From Hydrogenophilus thermoluteolus (GTDB lineage Bacteria; Pseudomonadota; Gammaproteobacteria; Burkholderiales; Rhodocyclaceae), in the NCBI RefSeq assembly GCF_003574215.1, contig NZ_AP018558.1, positions 151,001-215,000 of the forward strand: a DNA stretch of 64,000 bases, written 5' to 3'. The translations under genes and the position numbers were made by a program. Below are positions 16,783 through 24,839 of the stretch, one piece after another. The notes beneath the pieces were generated by a model, which was given only the letters and a program-made list of their open reading frames with translations, was not told where the DNA came from and did not search any database. Position 1 is the first letter of the stretch. Every line of letters starts with the position of its first letter.

Positions 16783-19271
16783 CGCCACCCTTGATGCAGA
16801 AGCGAGGGGAACGGGGCGAGCGCCGCGGCACAGGCGTCGTCCTCGACCCCTTCGGCGACGACGCGCAGCTCAAAGGTTTCGGCAATCGAGATGATCGCGC
16901 GCACGAGCCGGAGTCCTTCGGGGTGTTCGCCCAAGCGGCGGATGAAGCGCTGGTCGATCTTGAGTTCATGCACCGGGAGATCGTTGAGGTAGGCAAGCGA
17001 CGAATAGCCGGTACCGAAGTCGTCGATCGCCCATTGCACCGCGTATTCGCGGGTGAGGGTGCGCATCTGCGCGATGGCCTGTTCCGGCGCGCTGATCAAG
17101 ATGTTTTCGGTGATTTCGAGCGTCAAGCGGCTGCCCGGCCATCCGCTTTCGGCAAGCGCCGCAGCCAACTGCGGCGGGAAATCGCCTGAGACGAGCTGAC
17201 GTGGCGAGAGATTGACCGAGATCGTTCCGGCAAAACCGCGCTCGCGCTGCCACGCTGCGGCTTGCCGCGTGGCTTCCCGCAATACCCAGTTGCCCAAGGT
17301 GACGATGAGGTCGCTCTGCTCCGCCAGCGGAATGAACTCGGCGGGCGAAATCGGCCCCAGTTCGGGGTGGTGGAAACGGACGAGCGCTTCTGCCCCTGCC
17401 AGCGTGACGCCGTTTTTGAGTTGCGGTTGCCAGACCAGCGCGAGACCGGGCGCGTCGGGGGTCGTGAGCGCACGTTGCAGCGCCTCCAAAATCGCCATCT
17501 GGCGCATGAACTGTTGCGCGTCTTGGGCGTCGTACCAGGCAAAGGGCAGATCGTCGCGCTTTGCGCGCGCGAGCGCCAACGACGCCGCGGCGATCGCGTC
17601 GCTCGCGCTGGTGAATGCTGCAGTGAGACACACGGCACCTAAACGCCACACCACCGGGGTTTGGTTGGGCCAGTTGGGCGCGCGTGGCTCGGGCAGCACC
17701 AGTTCGTTGGGAAGGCACGCCCGCAGTTGCGCCAACCGTGCGGTCGCGGCGGTTTCGGCCCAATCGGAGGTGGGCGCGGTCGCGCGCGGTCGCATGAGCG
17801 GAATGAGGAGTGCGAACTCGTCTGCGCCCAACCGCGCGACCACAGATTCCTGGTCGAAAAGTTGGTGGGTGCATCGAGTGAGGGCGCGTGCCGCCGCTTT
17901 GAGCAGCGCATCGCCCGCCGCGCTGCCGTAGCGGTCGTTGAAGCGGCGAAACCCTTTGAGGTCGATCGCGACCAACAAACCCGCCTCCCTTTCGGGCGAT
18001 TGGTGGCACCGTTTGAGTTGGTGCGCGACCGATTCGGTAAACGCGCTGCGGTTCAGCAGTTCGGTCAGCAGATCGTGCGATTCGGCGAAAGCGATCCGTT
18101 CGGCCAGGGCCTTTTCGCGCGTGGCATCGAATTCGATCGCGATATAGTGGGTGGTTGTGCCGGTGTCGTCGCGCACCGGTGTGATCACCGCCGCTGCGAT
18201 GTAGGTTTCGCCGTTCTTGCGGCGGTTGATCAATTCACCTTGCCAGGTTTCGCCACGCGCGAGCGTTTCCCATAGCGAGCGGAAGACCCCATCGGCGGTT
18301 CGCCCCGACTTGAGGAAACGCACGTTCTTCCCGCGTACCTCGTCGAGGGAATATCCGGTGGTATGGGTGAACGCCGGGTTACACCACAGCAGATTTGCTT
18401 GGGCGTCCGTAATGACAATCGCGGCTGGGCTGGTTTCGAGGGCACGGGCAAGCAAGCGAAGCTCGCTGTGCTGTGCGGCAATTTGGGCATAGGCACGCGC
18501 GATATGCACTGCCAGTTCGCTATATTCGCGGGGTTGGGGTAGCGCGGCGATCTGAGCGAACCGTTCGTGCGCTTGGGGCGCTGAAGGGTCGGTTTCGGCA
18601 AGCGCGTGCGTGAGCTGCTTGAGTGGGATAAGGATCCGGCGCTGCGCCCAAACGCCGGTGGCGGCGAAAAGGAGTAAGAACGCGAACAGGAGCGGCATCC
18701 CTTCCGCTAGGGCGGTGTTGCGTGCGGCAACCGTGCGGGGCGTGAGGTCGTACCACAACACGACGGTGCCCTCTCCCGTTGCTGGTTTACTGGTAGGCGG
18801 TAATGCCCAACGGGCGAACGCAGCCAACTGGTGATCGCCGTTACGGACGATCCAGAAAGGCGCGGTTTGGGTGCGAAACCGTTGCCACAATGCGGCAAGC
18901 TGAGGGGTTTGCCGGGTGAAGGCATGGCCCGCCCAGCGGGGATCATGGGCAACGAGAATCGTTCCCGCACCATCGAGAATCGCTGCCGTTCGGTATCCGA
19001 CGTGCGTCAAGTGCCGTTGCAGCTCCTGGCGGAGCAGATCGTGTTGTCCTGGCCAGAGGGTTTCCGCCAAACGAACGATTTGCGCCAACTCGTCGAGCAG
19101 GTACGCTTCGCCTTCTTCTCGAGCCTTTGCAGCAGCAAACCAGAATACCCAGCCCACCCAGAGGGCGACGCTGACCACCAACACCACGAACTGCACGAGC
19201 GCTGCTTCCCATTGGGCGCTCAGGCGTTGCCGCGGTGTCGTGGTGGAAGGGGGGGTCTGTTCGAGCATCAT
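16710..19271 (-). CDS. Membrane PAS-GGDEF-EAL c-di-GMP enzyme (MbaA-like layout)
   Basis: This inner membrane signalling protein has 853 aa from ATG 19271 (852 from 19268). Order: TM1 (about 22-43), a periplasmic loop of roughly 150 residues, TM2 (about 190-212), HAMP-like linker, PAS (about 270-390, KNVRFLKSGRTADG), degenerate GGDEF (about 400-560) and EAL (about 590-840). The GGDEF A-site reads LGADEFAL instead of GGDEF, so cyclase activity is doubtful. The EAL domain keeps AEALVRFHHP, NLSPRQL, EITENI, DDFGTGYSSL, ELKIDQRFI and EGVED, so c-di-GMP hydrolysis is likely. The start overlaps the stop of the binding-protein gene (ATGATGA), which implies coupling. Confidence 0.92.
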   Translation of the reverse strand: MMLEQTPPSTTTPRQRLSAQWEAALVQFVVLVVSVALWVGWVFWFAAAKAREEGEAYLLDELAQIVRLAETLWPGQHDLLRQELQRHLTHVGYRTAAILDGAGTILVAHDPRWAGHAFTRQTPQLAALWQRFRTQTAPFWIVRNGDHQLAAFARWALPPTSKPATGEGTVVLWYDLTPRTVAARNTALAEGMPLLFAFLLLFAATGVWAQRRILIPLKQLTHALAETDPSAPQAHERFAQIAALPQPREYSELAVHIARAYAQIAAQHSELRLLARALETSPAAIVITDAQANLLWCNPAFTHTTGYSLDEVRGKNVRFLKSGRTADGVFRSLWETLARGETWQGELINRRKNGETYIAAAVITPVRDDTGTTTHYIAIEFDATREKALAERIAFAESHDLLTELLNRSAFTESVAHQLKRCHQSPEREAGLLVAIDLKGFRRFNDRYGSAAGDALLKAAARALTRCTHQLFDQESVVARLGADEFALLIPLMRPRATAPTSDWAETAATARLAQLRACLPNELVLPEPRAPNWPNQTPVVWRLGAVCLTAAFTSASDAIAAASLALARAKRDDLPFAWYDAQDAQQFMRQMAILEALQRALTTPDAPGLALVWQPQLKNGVTLAGAEALVRFHHPELGPISPAEFIPLAEQSDLIVTLGNWVLREATRQAAAWQRERGFAGTISVNLSPRQLVSGDFPPQLAAALAESGWPGSRLTLEITENILISAPEQAIAQMRTLTREYAVQWAIDDFGTGYSSLAYLNDLPVHELKIDQRFIRRLGEHPEGLRLVRAIISIAETFELRVVAEGVEDDACAAALAPFPSLLHQGWRYGRPAPAAEFATTWLAGRDATKR

Positions 19272-20227
19272 CTGGGGCTTTCGGTACAGGGGGGAAGCAC
19301 CGCAACAGAGGTGGGCAGTGGCGGTTGTTCCGGCGGGAGTGGGAACCCGGCCGCGGTCAAGATCGACCACAAGGCGGCTTGCTCGGTGCGCAAACCGGTG
19401 CGGAGCTTTTCTTGGTTCGCGGCGCAATCGAGCAGACGGATTCCAGAAAAGAGGGCAGGAACGGCGTCGGGGGCAACCCCCAGGTAGGGAGCGAGCGCCT
19501 GCGCGGTTTCGTCGGGATGGTGGCGCCAGGCGTTCAGCGCCGAAAACCACTCAGAAATCAATATCTTGAGTGATGCCGCGGCAGAATCGAGTACGTCACT
19601 GCGCGCCACGATTACGTCGAGAATCAGCGGCGGCAGGCGGCTCGAATCGATGAGCGGGACGGCGCCCAACGCGCGGAGTTGGCTCGCGAACGGTTCGAAG
19701 GTGACCGCGGCGTCGATCTGCCCTGCTTGCCACGCGGCAACCTGATCGGATACCGGAATCGCCACCGTATTCTCCCACGAAAGCGGTAGGCCCAGCGCCT
19801 GACGCGCCAATGCGTAGGTGATGGCGCCCAAACCGGTGTGCGCCACTGCAATGCGTGCCGAGGCGAAGCGCTCCGGCGTGGTGAATCCTTCCCGGACGAG
19901 CACCATGTCGGCGCCGTGGGAGACGTCGAGCAACCCGATCACCGTGAGCGGGGTGCCGAGTGCCGCTTCGCGCAGCGCCAGGTCGAGCGTAAGCAGCGCC
20001 ACATCAGCGCGGTGAAAGCGGAGGAGGAACGTGGTTTCCGCGTCGCCTGCGGTCGGGATCCAGCGGATCGCAGCATTGTCTGCGACGCGCCAGCGCAACA
20101 GGTCGCAAGCAGGAAAAGACCATGTTGCCACTTTCAACGGTGGCGTGGGCGCGCAACTGGTAATGAGCGGCACGAGCGCCAGGGCGGTGCTGTGACGTAG
20201 GAACGCACGGCGTGAAACTCTGAACAA
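19268..20227 (-). CDS. Periplasmic substrate-binding lipoprotein, NrtA/SsuA/TauA-like
   Basis: A binding protein of the nitrate/sulfonate/taurine/THI5-like class, with the ligand-binding lobes around VALLTLDLALREAALGTPL and FTTPERFASARIAVAHTG. It has a twin-arginine-like start (SRRAFLR), a hydrophobic stretch and a lipobox LITSC. No permease or ATPase gene is adjacent; instead it is coupled to the GGDEF/EAL gene, so a sensory role is likely. The longest frame starts with ATG at 20254, but a near-consensus promoter would initiate around 20249, downstream of that ATG. A TTG at 20227 has GGAG 7 nt upstream and starts FRVSRRAFLR, so I prefer it; GTG at 20242 is another option. Confidence 0.82.
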   Translation of the reverse strand: MFRVSRRAFLRHSTALALVPLITSCAPTPPLKVATWSFPACDLLRWRVADNAAIRWIPTAGDAETTFLLRFHRADVALLTLDLALREAALGTPLTVIGLLDVSHGADMVLVREGFTTPERFASARIAVAHTGLGAITYALARQALGLPLSWENTVAIPVSDQVAAWQAGQIDAAVTFEPFASQLRALGAVPLIDSSRLPPLILDVIVARSDVLDSAAASLKILISEWFSALNAWRHHPDETAQALAPYLGVAPDAVPALFSGIRLLDCAANQEKLRTGLRTEQAALWSILTAAGFPLPPEQPPLPTSVAVLPPCTESPR

Positions 20228-20255
20228 CGAAGTGCTCCGCACAACTCTATCCATA

Positions 20256-20283
20256 ATTCTATTCCCGACACACGCTGTGTCAA
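20256..20283 (-). promoter_or_regulatory. Strong promoter for the binding protein/GGDEF-EAL pair (TTGACA-16-TAGAAT)
   Basis: On the minus strand a perfect TTGACA (20283-20278) and TAGAAT (20261-20256) are 16 bp apart. This is the best sigma-70 match I found in the window. The start would fall near 20249, inside the longest open frame of the downstream gene. Confidence 0.65.
20267..20281. promoter_or_regulatory. Operator-like dyad GACACA-CGC-TGTGTC
   Basis: A perfect 6-bp inverted repeat with a 3-bp centre fills the spacer and overlaps the -35 box of the promoter just described. Its position fits a repressor site. No regulator gene is adjacent. Confidence 0.5.
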
Positions 20284-20315
20284 TTGCTGCAGCTGCGCGG
20301 TCACCACCGAGTGGC

Positions 20316-21554
20316 TCAACCGCTGCGATGCTGCCATGCGCTCCTTGCGGTATGCCACTGGGCTACGTCGGCTGCAGCGAGCGCGTCGAGATCGGCAGGG
20401 GTGGCGCTTGGGTCCTCGACCCATTCGCGCAGCCGCGGTCCGCCGTTGATGAGGTCGATCGCCAACCGTTCGGTTTCGAATTCGTACGCAAAGGCACGCC
20501 ATAGCGGCGCGTCGGGCCAGAGGCGACGGATCGCTTTGAACGCGAGCGCAACGAGCCGCCACGGACGGAAGTGCGCTGGGTCGAAAACGGGCGGTTCGGT
20601 GTGGATCATCACGCCGCCGCATCGCTCGCCAGCGTGTTTGTGAAAGGTGGGCTCGAACCAGATCGGGCGCAGGACGCAGCCAGCGAGCCATTCGGGCGCG
20701 AGCCGCGCCATTTCGGCAAGCAGCCGCTCCGGATCGAGCCACGGCGCGCCAAAACATTCGAGCGGTCGCGTCGTGCCCCGTCCTTCCGAGAGGGTGGTGC
20801 CTTCGACCATCACCGTGCCCGGGTAGCAGCGCGCCATCCACGGCGTGGGGGCGTTGGGGCTGGGTGGGATCCAGACGTGGGTCACAAGCGGCCAGCCGTA
20901 GCCGGGCGCGGCGTCCGGGTCCCACCCCGCCAGCGCGACGACCGTGAGTGGCAGGTCGAGCGCCCGGGTGGCGACGAACCAATGCGCCGCTTCGCCCAAC
21001 GTGAGGCCGTGGCGCATCGGGCAACTGCCTGCTGCGACGAAGCTCTCCCACCCCGGTTCGGAGCAGAGGCCTTCGACCCAGCGGCCGATGGGGTTGGGGC
21101 GGTCGAGCACCCACACTTCCAGCCCAACCGCCGCGGCAGCTTCGAGCACGTAGCGTAGCGTAGTGAGGTAGGTATAGACGCGACAGCCGACGTCTTGCAG
21201 GTCGACGAGCAAGAGGTCGCCGTGCGCGAGCTGTTCCGGGGTGGGTTTGAGCCGTTCGCCGTAGAGGCTGAACGCGGGGATGCCCAGGTGCGGGTCGATT
21301 TCGTCGGCGGAGAAGACCATGTTGTCTTGCTTGTCGCCGCGCACCCCGTGCTGCGGGCCGAAGAGGGCAGTCAGGCGCGCCCCGACCGTGGGGAGCCATT
21401 GGGCGAGCGCGGTCGCGGCATGGGTGAGCGGCGGAAACGGTGCAGCCGGTCCCGTCACCGCGGCGGGGTGGGTCAGCAGCATCACCCGCCGCCCCGAAAG
21501 GCGCTGCGCCCATTCGGGTTCGGTGACGAGACGGTCGAGGCCGGTCCGCACCAT
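20316..21554 (-). CDS. DUF1343 / NamZ-type exo-beta-N-acetylmuramidase
   Basis: The 412-aa product belongs to the DUF1343 family, whose characterised member NamZ removes terminal N-acetylmuramic acid from peptidoglycan fragments. Conserved stretches are visible: FGPQHGVRGDKQDNMVFSAD, LLVDLQDVGCRVYTYLTTL, VLDRPNPIG, and HGLTLGEAAHWF, ending in GTTRPLECFGAPW and RAFAYEFETERLAIDLINGG. I chose the ATG at 21554 because similarity starts there; the open frame extends to 21719 but that part is not family-like. Neither version has a signal peptide, so it seems cytoplasmic, unlike the secreted NamZ. It precedes the binding protein by 88 bp, but a separate promoter lies between. Confidence 0.85.
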   Translation of the reverse strand: MVRTGLDRLVTEPEWAQRLSGRRVMLLTHPAAVTGPAAPFPPLTHAATALAQWLPTVGARLTALFGPQHGVRGDKQDNMVFSADEIDPHLGIPAFSLYGERLKPTPEQLAHGDLLLVDLQDVGCRVYTYLTTLRYVLEAAAAVGLEVWVLDRPNPIGRWVEGLCSEPGWESFVAAGSCPMRHGLTLGEAAHWFVATRALDLPLTVVALAGWDPDAAPGYGWPLVTHVWIPPSPNAPTPWMARCYPGTVMVEGTTLSEGRGTTRPLECFGAPWLDPERLLAEMARLAPEWLAGCVLRPIWFEPTFHKHAGERCGGVMIHTEPPVFDPAHFRPWRLVALAFKAIRRLWPDAPLWRAFAYEFETERLAIDLINGGPRLREWVEDPSATPADLDALAAADVAQWHTARSAWQHRSG

Positions 21555-21748
21555 CGGGTCAACGCGCCAGCCAGAGCGCCAATGCACCGTGCGCTTCAGA
21601 GCGCTGCGTGATGCTGCGTGTGGTGGGGTTAAGGCGGTTTTCGGCGGCAAAGAACATAGGGGTTCCAGCGAGAATCTGTTACCAACGGGTGTGGCGCTGC
21701 ATCGTAGCAAATCGCCCATGCTTTGGCAACGCGCGCCCAGGCAACAGG

Positions 21749-21754
21749 TAGAAT
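21749..21754 (+). promoter_or_regulatory. Predicted -10 box upstream of prfC
   Basis: TAGAAT followed by CGCG lies 26 nt before the prfC ATG. The nearest good -35 (TTGGCA, 21723-21728) is 20 bp away, too far for a standard promoter. The remaining 225-bp interval between namZ-like and prfC starts shows no other feature. Confidence 0.35.
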
Positions 21755-21779
21755 CGCGCTTTTACCGTGGGAACGCACG

Positions 21780-23369
21780 ATGGAACCGTTTGCGCGCGAA
21801 ATTGCCCGCCGTCGTACCTTTGCGATCATCGCCCACCCGGACGCCGGGAAGACGACGCTCACCGAAAAGCTGCTGCTCTTTGGGGGTGCGATCCAGATCG
21901 CCGGTGCGATCAAGGCGCGAAAAGCAGCCCGGCACGCGACGTCGGACTGGATGGCGGTCGAGCAGCAGCGCGGGATTTCGGTGACCACGTCGGTAATGCA
22001 GTTCGAATACGAAGACTGCGTCTTCAACCTGTTGGACACCCCGGGGCACCAGGACTTTTCCGAAGATACCTACCGTGTGCTCACCGCGGTGGATGCTGCG
22101 GTGATGGTGATCGACGCCGCCAAGGGGGTCGAGGCGCAGACGATCAAACTGCTTGAAGTGTGCCGGTTGCGCAATACCCCGATCATCACCTTCATCAACA
22201 AGCTCGACCGCGAGGTGCGCGACGGCTTCGATTTGATCGCCGAGATCGAAGATATTTTGCAGATCTCTTGTGCGCCGGTCACCTGGCCGATGGGGATGGG
22301 CAAGCATTTCCGCGGTGTCTTTCATCTTTTGGAAGACCGTATGTTCTGTTTTGCGCCGGGAACGGAACGGCGGGTCGAATTGGAGACGATCGTCGGCTTA
22401 CACAATCCGCTCCTGGATGAACGTTTCCCGGACGAAGTGACGAAATTGCGCGAAGACGTGGCGTTGGCGCGCGAGGCGTTGCCGCCGTTTGCGCTCGGGG
22501 AGTTCCTCACGGGGCGTCAAACCCCAGTCTTTTTCGGCTCCGCGGTCAATAATTTCGGCGTGCAGGACGTGCTCGACGCGTTGGCGGCGTGGGCTCCGCC
22601 GCCGCAGCCGCGCGACGCCGGTGCGCGCACCGTTCACCCGAACGAGCCCAAATTCACCGGTTTCGTCTTCAAGATCCAAGCGAACCTCGACCCGAAACAC
22701 CGCGACCGCATGGCGTTCTTGCGCGTCTGCTCCGGACGCTACACCAACGGCATGAAGGCGTTCCATACTCGGTTGGGACGGGAGATGCGGCTGGCGAACG
22801 CGGTGACGTTCCTGGCGAATCGCCGCAACGTAGAAGAGGAGGCCTATCCGGGGGACATCATCGGTATTCCCAACCATGGGCAGTTGCAGATCGGCGACAC
22901 GCTCACCGAAGGAGAGCTGCTGCAATTCACCGGGATCCCCTACTTTGCGCCGGAGCTCTTCCGCGCCGCGCGGCTCAAAGACCCGCTGCGCGCGAAGCAG
23001 CTCCACAAAGGGCTCAAAGAGTTGGGCGAAGAGGGGGCGATCCAGGTCTTCGAACGCGAAGGGGGGCAGTTGATCCTGGGCGCGGTGGGTGCGTTGCAGT
23101 TCGAGATCGTTGCCGAGCGGCTCAAGACCGAATATCAGGTGGAAGCGCTCTTCGAGCCGGTGGAGATTTACACCGTCCGTTGGCTCCTTTTTCCCGACGA
23201 CGCAACGAAAAACCGGTTCGTGCGCGAACAGGCGCTGCGCTTGGGGCGCGACGTCGATGGCAACCTGGTCTATCTGGCGCCGAGTCGCTACAACCTGGAG
23301 CTGACTCAGGAAAAATATCCTGAGGTGGAATTCCGCGCGACGCGCGAGCATCGGCAGGTGTTCGCGTAA
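21780..23369 (+). CDS. prfC: Peptide chain release factor 3
   Basis: RF3 is the GTPase that ejects RF1/RF2 from the ribosome after termination. From ATG 21780 (529 aa) the G domain is intact: AHPDAGKTTLTEKLL (P-loop), RGISVTTSVMQF (switch I), LLDTPGHQDFSEDTYR (switch II) and FINKLDRE. The middle and C-terminal RF3 domains follow (FTGFVFKIQANLDPKHRDRM and GALQFEIVAERL). The frame is open upstream to 21723, but family similarity begins at MEPFAREIARRRTF. It is a single-gene unit, divergent from the NamZ-like gene and convergent with livK. Confidence 0.96.
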   Translation: MEPFAREIARRRTFAIIAHPDAGKTTLTEKLLLFGGAIQIAGAIKARKAARHATSDWMAVEQQRGISVTTSVMQFEYEDCVFNLLDTPGHQDFSEDTYRVLTAVDAAVMVIDAAKGVEAQTIKLLEVCRLRNTPIITFINKLDREVRDGFDLIAEIEDILQISCAPVTWPMGMGKHFRGVFHLLEDRMFCFAPGTERRVELETIVGLHNPLLDERFPDEVTKLREDVALAREALPPFALGEFLTGRQTPVFFGSAVNNFGVQDVLDALAAWAPPPQPRDAGARTVHPNEPKFTGFVFKIQANLDPKHRDRMAFLRVCSGRYTNGMKAFHTRLGREMRLANAVTFLANRRNVEEEAYPGDIIGIPNHGQLQIGDTLTEGELLQFTGIPYFAPELFRAARLKDPLRAKQLHKGLKELGEEGAIQVFEREGGQLILGAVGALQFEIVAERLKTEYQVEALFEPVEIYTVRWLLFPDDATKNRFVREQALRLGRDVDGNLVYLAPSRYNLELTQEKYPEVEFRATREHRQVFA

Positions 23370-23382
23370 CGCTGCAGCAAAT

Positions 23383-23436
23383 CGGCCACCAAAGCGGCCG
23401 TTAAAAATCGCCGCAAAAAACCGCCCCGAGGGGCGG
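23383..23436. terminator. Terminator region between prfC and livK
   Basis: The clear element is the hairpin CCGCCCC-GA-GGGGCGG at 23421-23436. Read on the minus strand it is followed by TTTTTT (23420-23415), a good intrinsic terminator for livK. A second, weaker hairpin (CGGCC-N8-GGCCG, 23383-23400) follows prfC on the plus strand but lacks a T-run. Confidence 0.75.
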
Positions 23437-23500
23437 TCGCGCAGCACGGTTGGGAGGGTCGCACACGGCACGCGTTGCCGTGGCGACGACCAACACGCGC

Positions 23501-24697
23501 TTATTTCATCTTCTGCACTTCTTTGTAGGTACCCCCTTCGACCTTGAAGAAGGCGTAGCTGCCCGGAACATCCCCTTTGGCGTCGAATTCGTGGTCGCCC
23601 GAAGCCCCTTTGTAGTCGATCTCTTTGCCTTCGGCAAGGAGCTGCTTCGCTTTTTCCCATTCGCCCGGATAGATTCGCTCACCCGGAGCGGTGGCGACCG
23701 CACGCAGCGCTTGCGGCAGTTTCGCTTTGTCCCCTTTTGCCGCTTCGAGCGCCAGCGCAACGAGCGCCGCGGCGTCGTAGCTCGTGGCGGCAAAGGTGGC
23801 GTTCGGATCGAGACCCGCTTTGCGCGCCGCTTCGGCGAATTTTTCGAACGCCGCGCCCGCTTCGCCCACCGGTGCGGAGACGAAGAAGTGCTTCAGGTTG
23901 GCTTCGCCGAGCGTCTTGATGAGGTTTTCGTCGCGCATCCCGTCGGCACCGACGAACTGCTTGAAGAAGCCGTTTTCGATCGCTTGCCGCAGGATCGTCA
24001 TCCCCGACGCGTTGCCATAGTCGAAGAGCACCAAGGTATCGGCGCCCCCTTTGGCGAGTTCGGCGAGGTCGGAACGGTACGACGCTTTCTTGTCTTCGTG
24101 GCCGCGGAATTGGGTGATGGTGCCCCCTTTGGCTTCGAATTCGGCTTTGAACGCTTCGGCCAGACCCTTGCCGTAGTCGTTGTTGATGTAGGCGACCGCT
24201 ACCTTCTTCACCCCGCGCTCGAGGAGCGTACGCGCAAGCGCCCGCCCTTGGAAGTCGTCCGATGGCACCGTGCGGAAGACCAGGTCTTTGTCGTCGAGGT
24301 CGGTGATCTTGGGCGAGGTGGCAGAGGACGAAACGACCAGTACGCCCGCGGGGATGGTGACCGAGTTCACCGCGGCAAGGAGCTCGCCGGAGCAGGCGGG
24401 GCCAACTGCGGCGTCGGCGCCGAAGACGTTCACCGCTTTGGTCGCGGCGTCGGTGGCCACTTGCGGGTTGCAACCGCTGTCGAACTCCTGGTAGGTGATC
24501 TTGCCGATCGCAAGCCCCGCGGCGTTGGCCTGATCGAGGGCCAATTTCATCGACGCGATCATCGCCGGCGCCATCCCGGCGATCGGGCCGGTGATCCCGC
24601 CCATGAGCGCGACCTTGGCTTCGGCAAACGCGGCGCTCGAAGTTGCGATGAGCCCCGCGGCAGCGAGTGAAGCAACGAGTTGGGAACGGTATGTCAT
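23501..24697 (-). CDS. livK: Branched-chain amino acid ABC transporter substrate-binding protein
   Basis: This 398-aa exported binding protein has a signal peptide (LVASLAAAGLIATSSAAFA) and the LivJ/LivK type I fold: ALMGGITGPIAGMAPAM, the GPACSGELLAA ligand segment, VLVVSSSATSPKITD, and VAYINNDYGKGLAEAF. ATG 24697 has a strong GGAGGA site 8 nt upstream; the longer frame to 24799 is not needed. It is the last gene of the livG-F-H-M set but is separated by a 142-bp gap with its own -10 and followed by a strong terminator, so it may be expressed separately at higher level. The actual amino acid bound cannot be read from sequence. Confidence 0.93.
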   Translation of the reverse strand: MTYRSQLVASLAAAGLIATSSAAFAEAKVALMGGITGPIAGMAPAMIASMKLALDQANAAGLAIGKITYQEFDSGCNPQVATDAATKAVNVFGADAAVGPACSGELLAAVNSVTIPAGVLVVSSSATSPKITDLDDKDLVFRTVPSDDFQGRALARTLLERGVKKVAVAYINNDYGKGLAEAFKAEFEAKGGTITQFRGHEDKKASYRSDLAELAKGGADTLVLFDYGNASGMTILRQAIENGFFKQFVGADGMRDENLIKTLGEANLKHFFVSAPVGEAGAAFEKFAEAARKAGLDPNATFAATSYDAAALVALALEAAKGDKAKLPQALRAVATAPGERIYPGEWEKAKQLLAEGKEIDYKGASGDHEFDAKGDVPGSYAFFKVEGGTYKEVQKMK

Positions 24698-24742
24698 GGT
24701 GTGGTCCTCCTTGTGACGTGGAAAAACGCAAACAGCCGTATG

Positions 24743-24748
24743 ATTGTA
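24743..24748 (-). promoter_or_regulatory. Predicted -10 box for livK
   Basis: TACAAT on the minus strand, 46-51 nt before the livK ATG, within the 142-bp gap after livM. I see no convincing -35 at the right distance. The rest of the gap shows no further feature. Confidence 0.4.
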
Positions 24749-24839
24749 ACAGCGATCGCGGGTGCTGCATCTTCGCTGCCTTGGCGTGGTCGCCCCCAAC
24801 GCGCCATCGCCGTTCGCAGGCGCTCCCTACGCGTCGCTC

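Noticed and set aside
21723..21754. TTGGCA and TAGAAT as a complete prfC promoter.
   Set aside because: The spacing is 20 bp, outside the sigma-70 range; only the -10 is kept as a weak feature.
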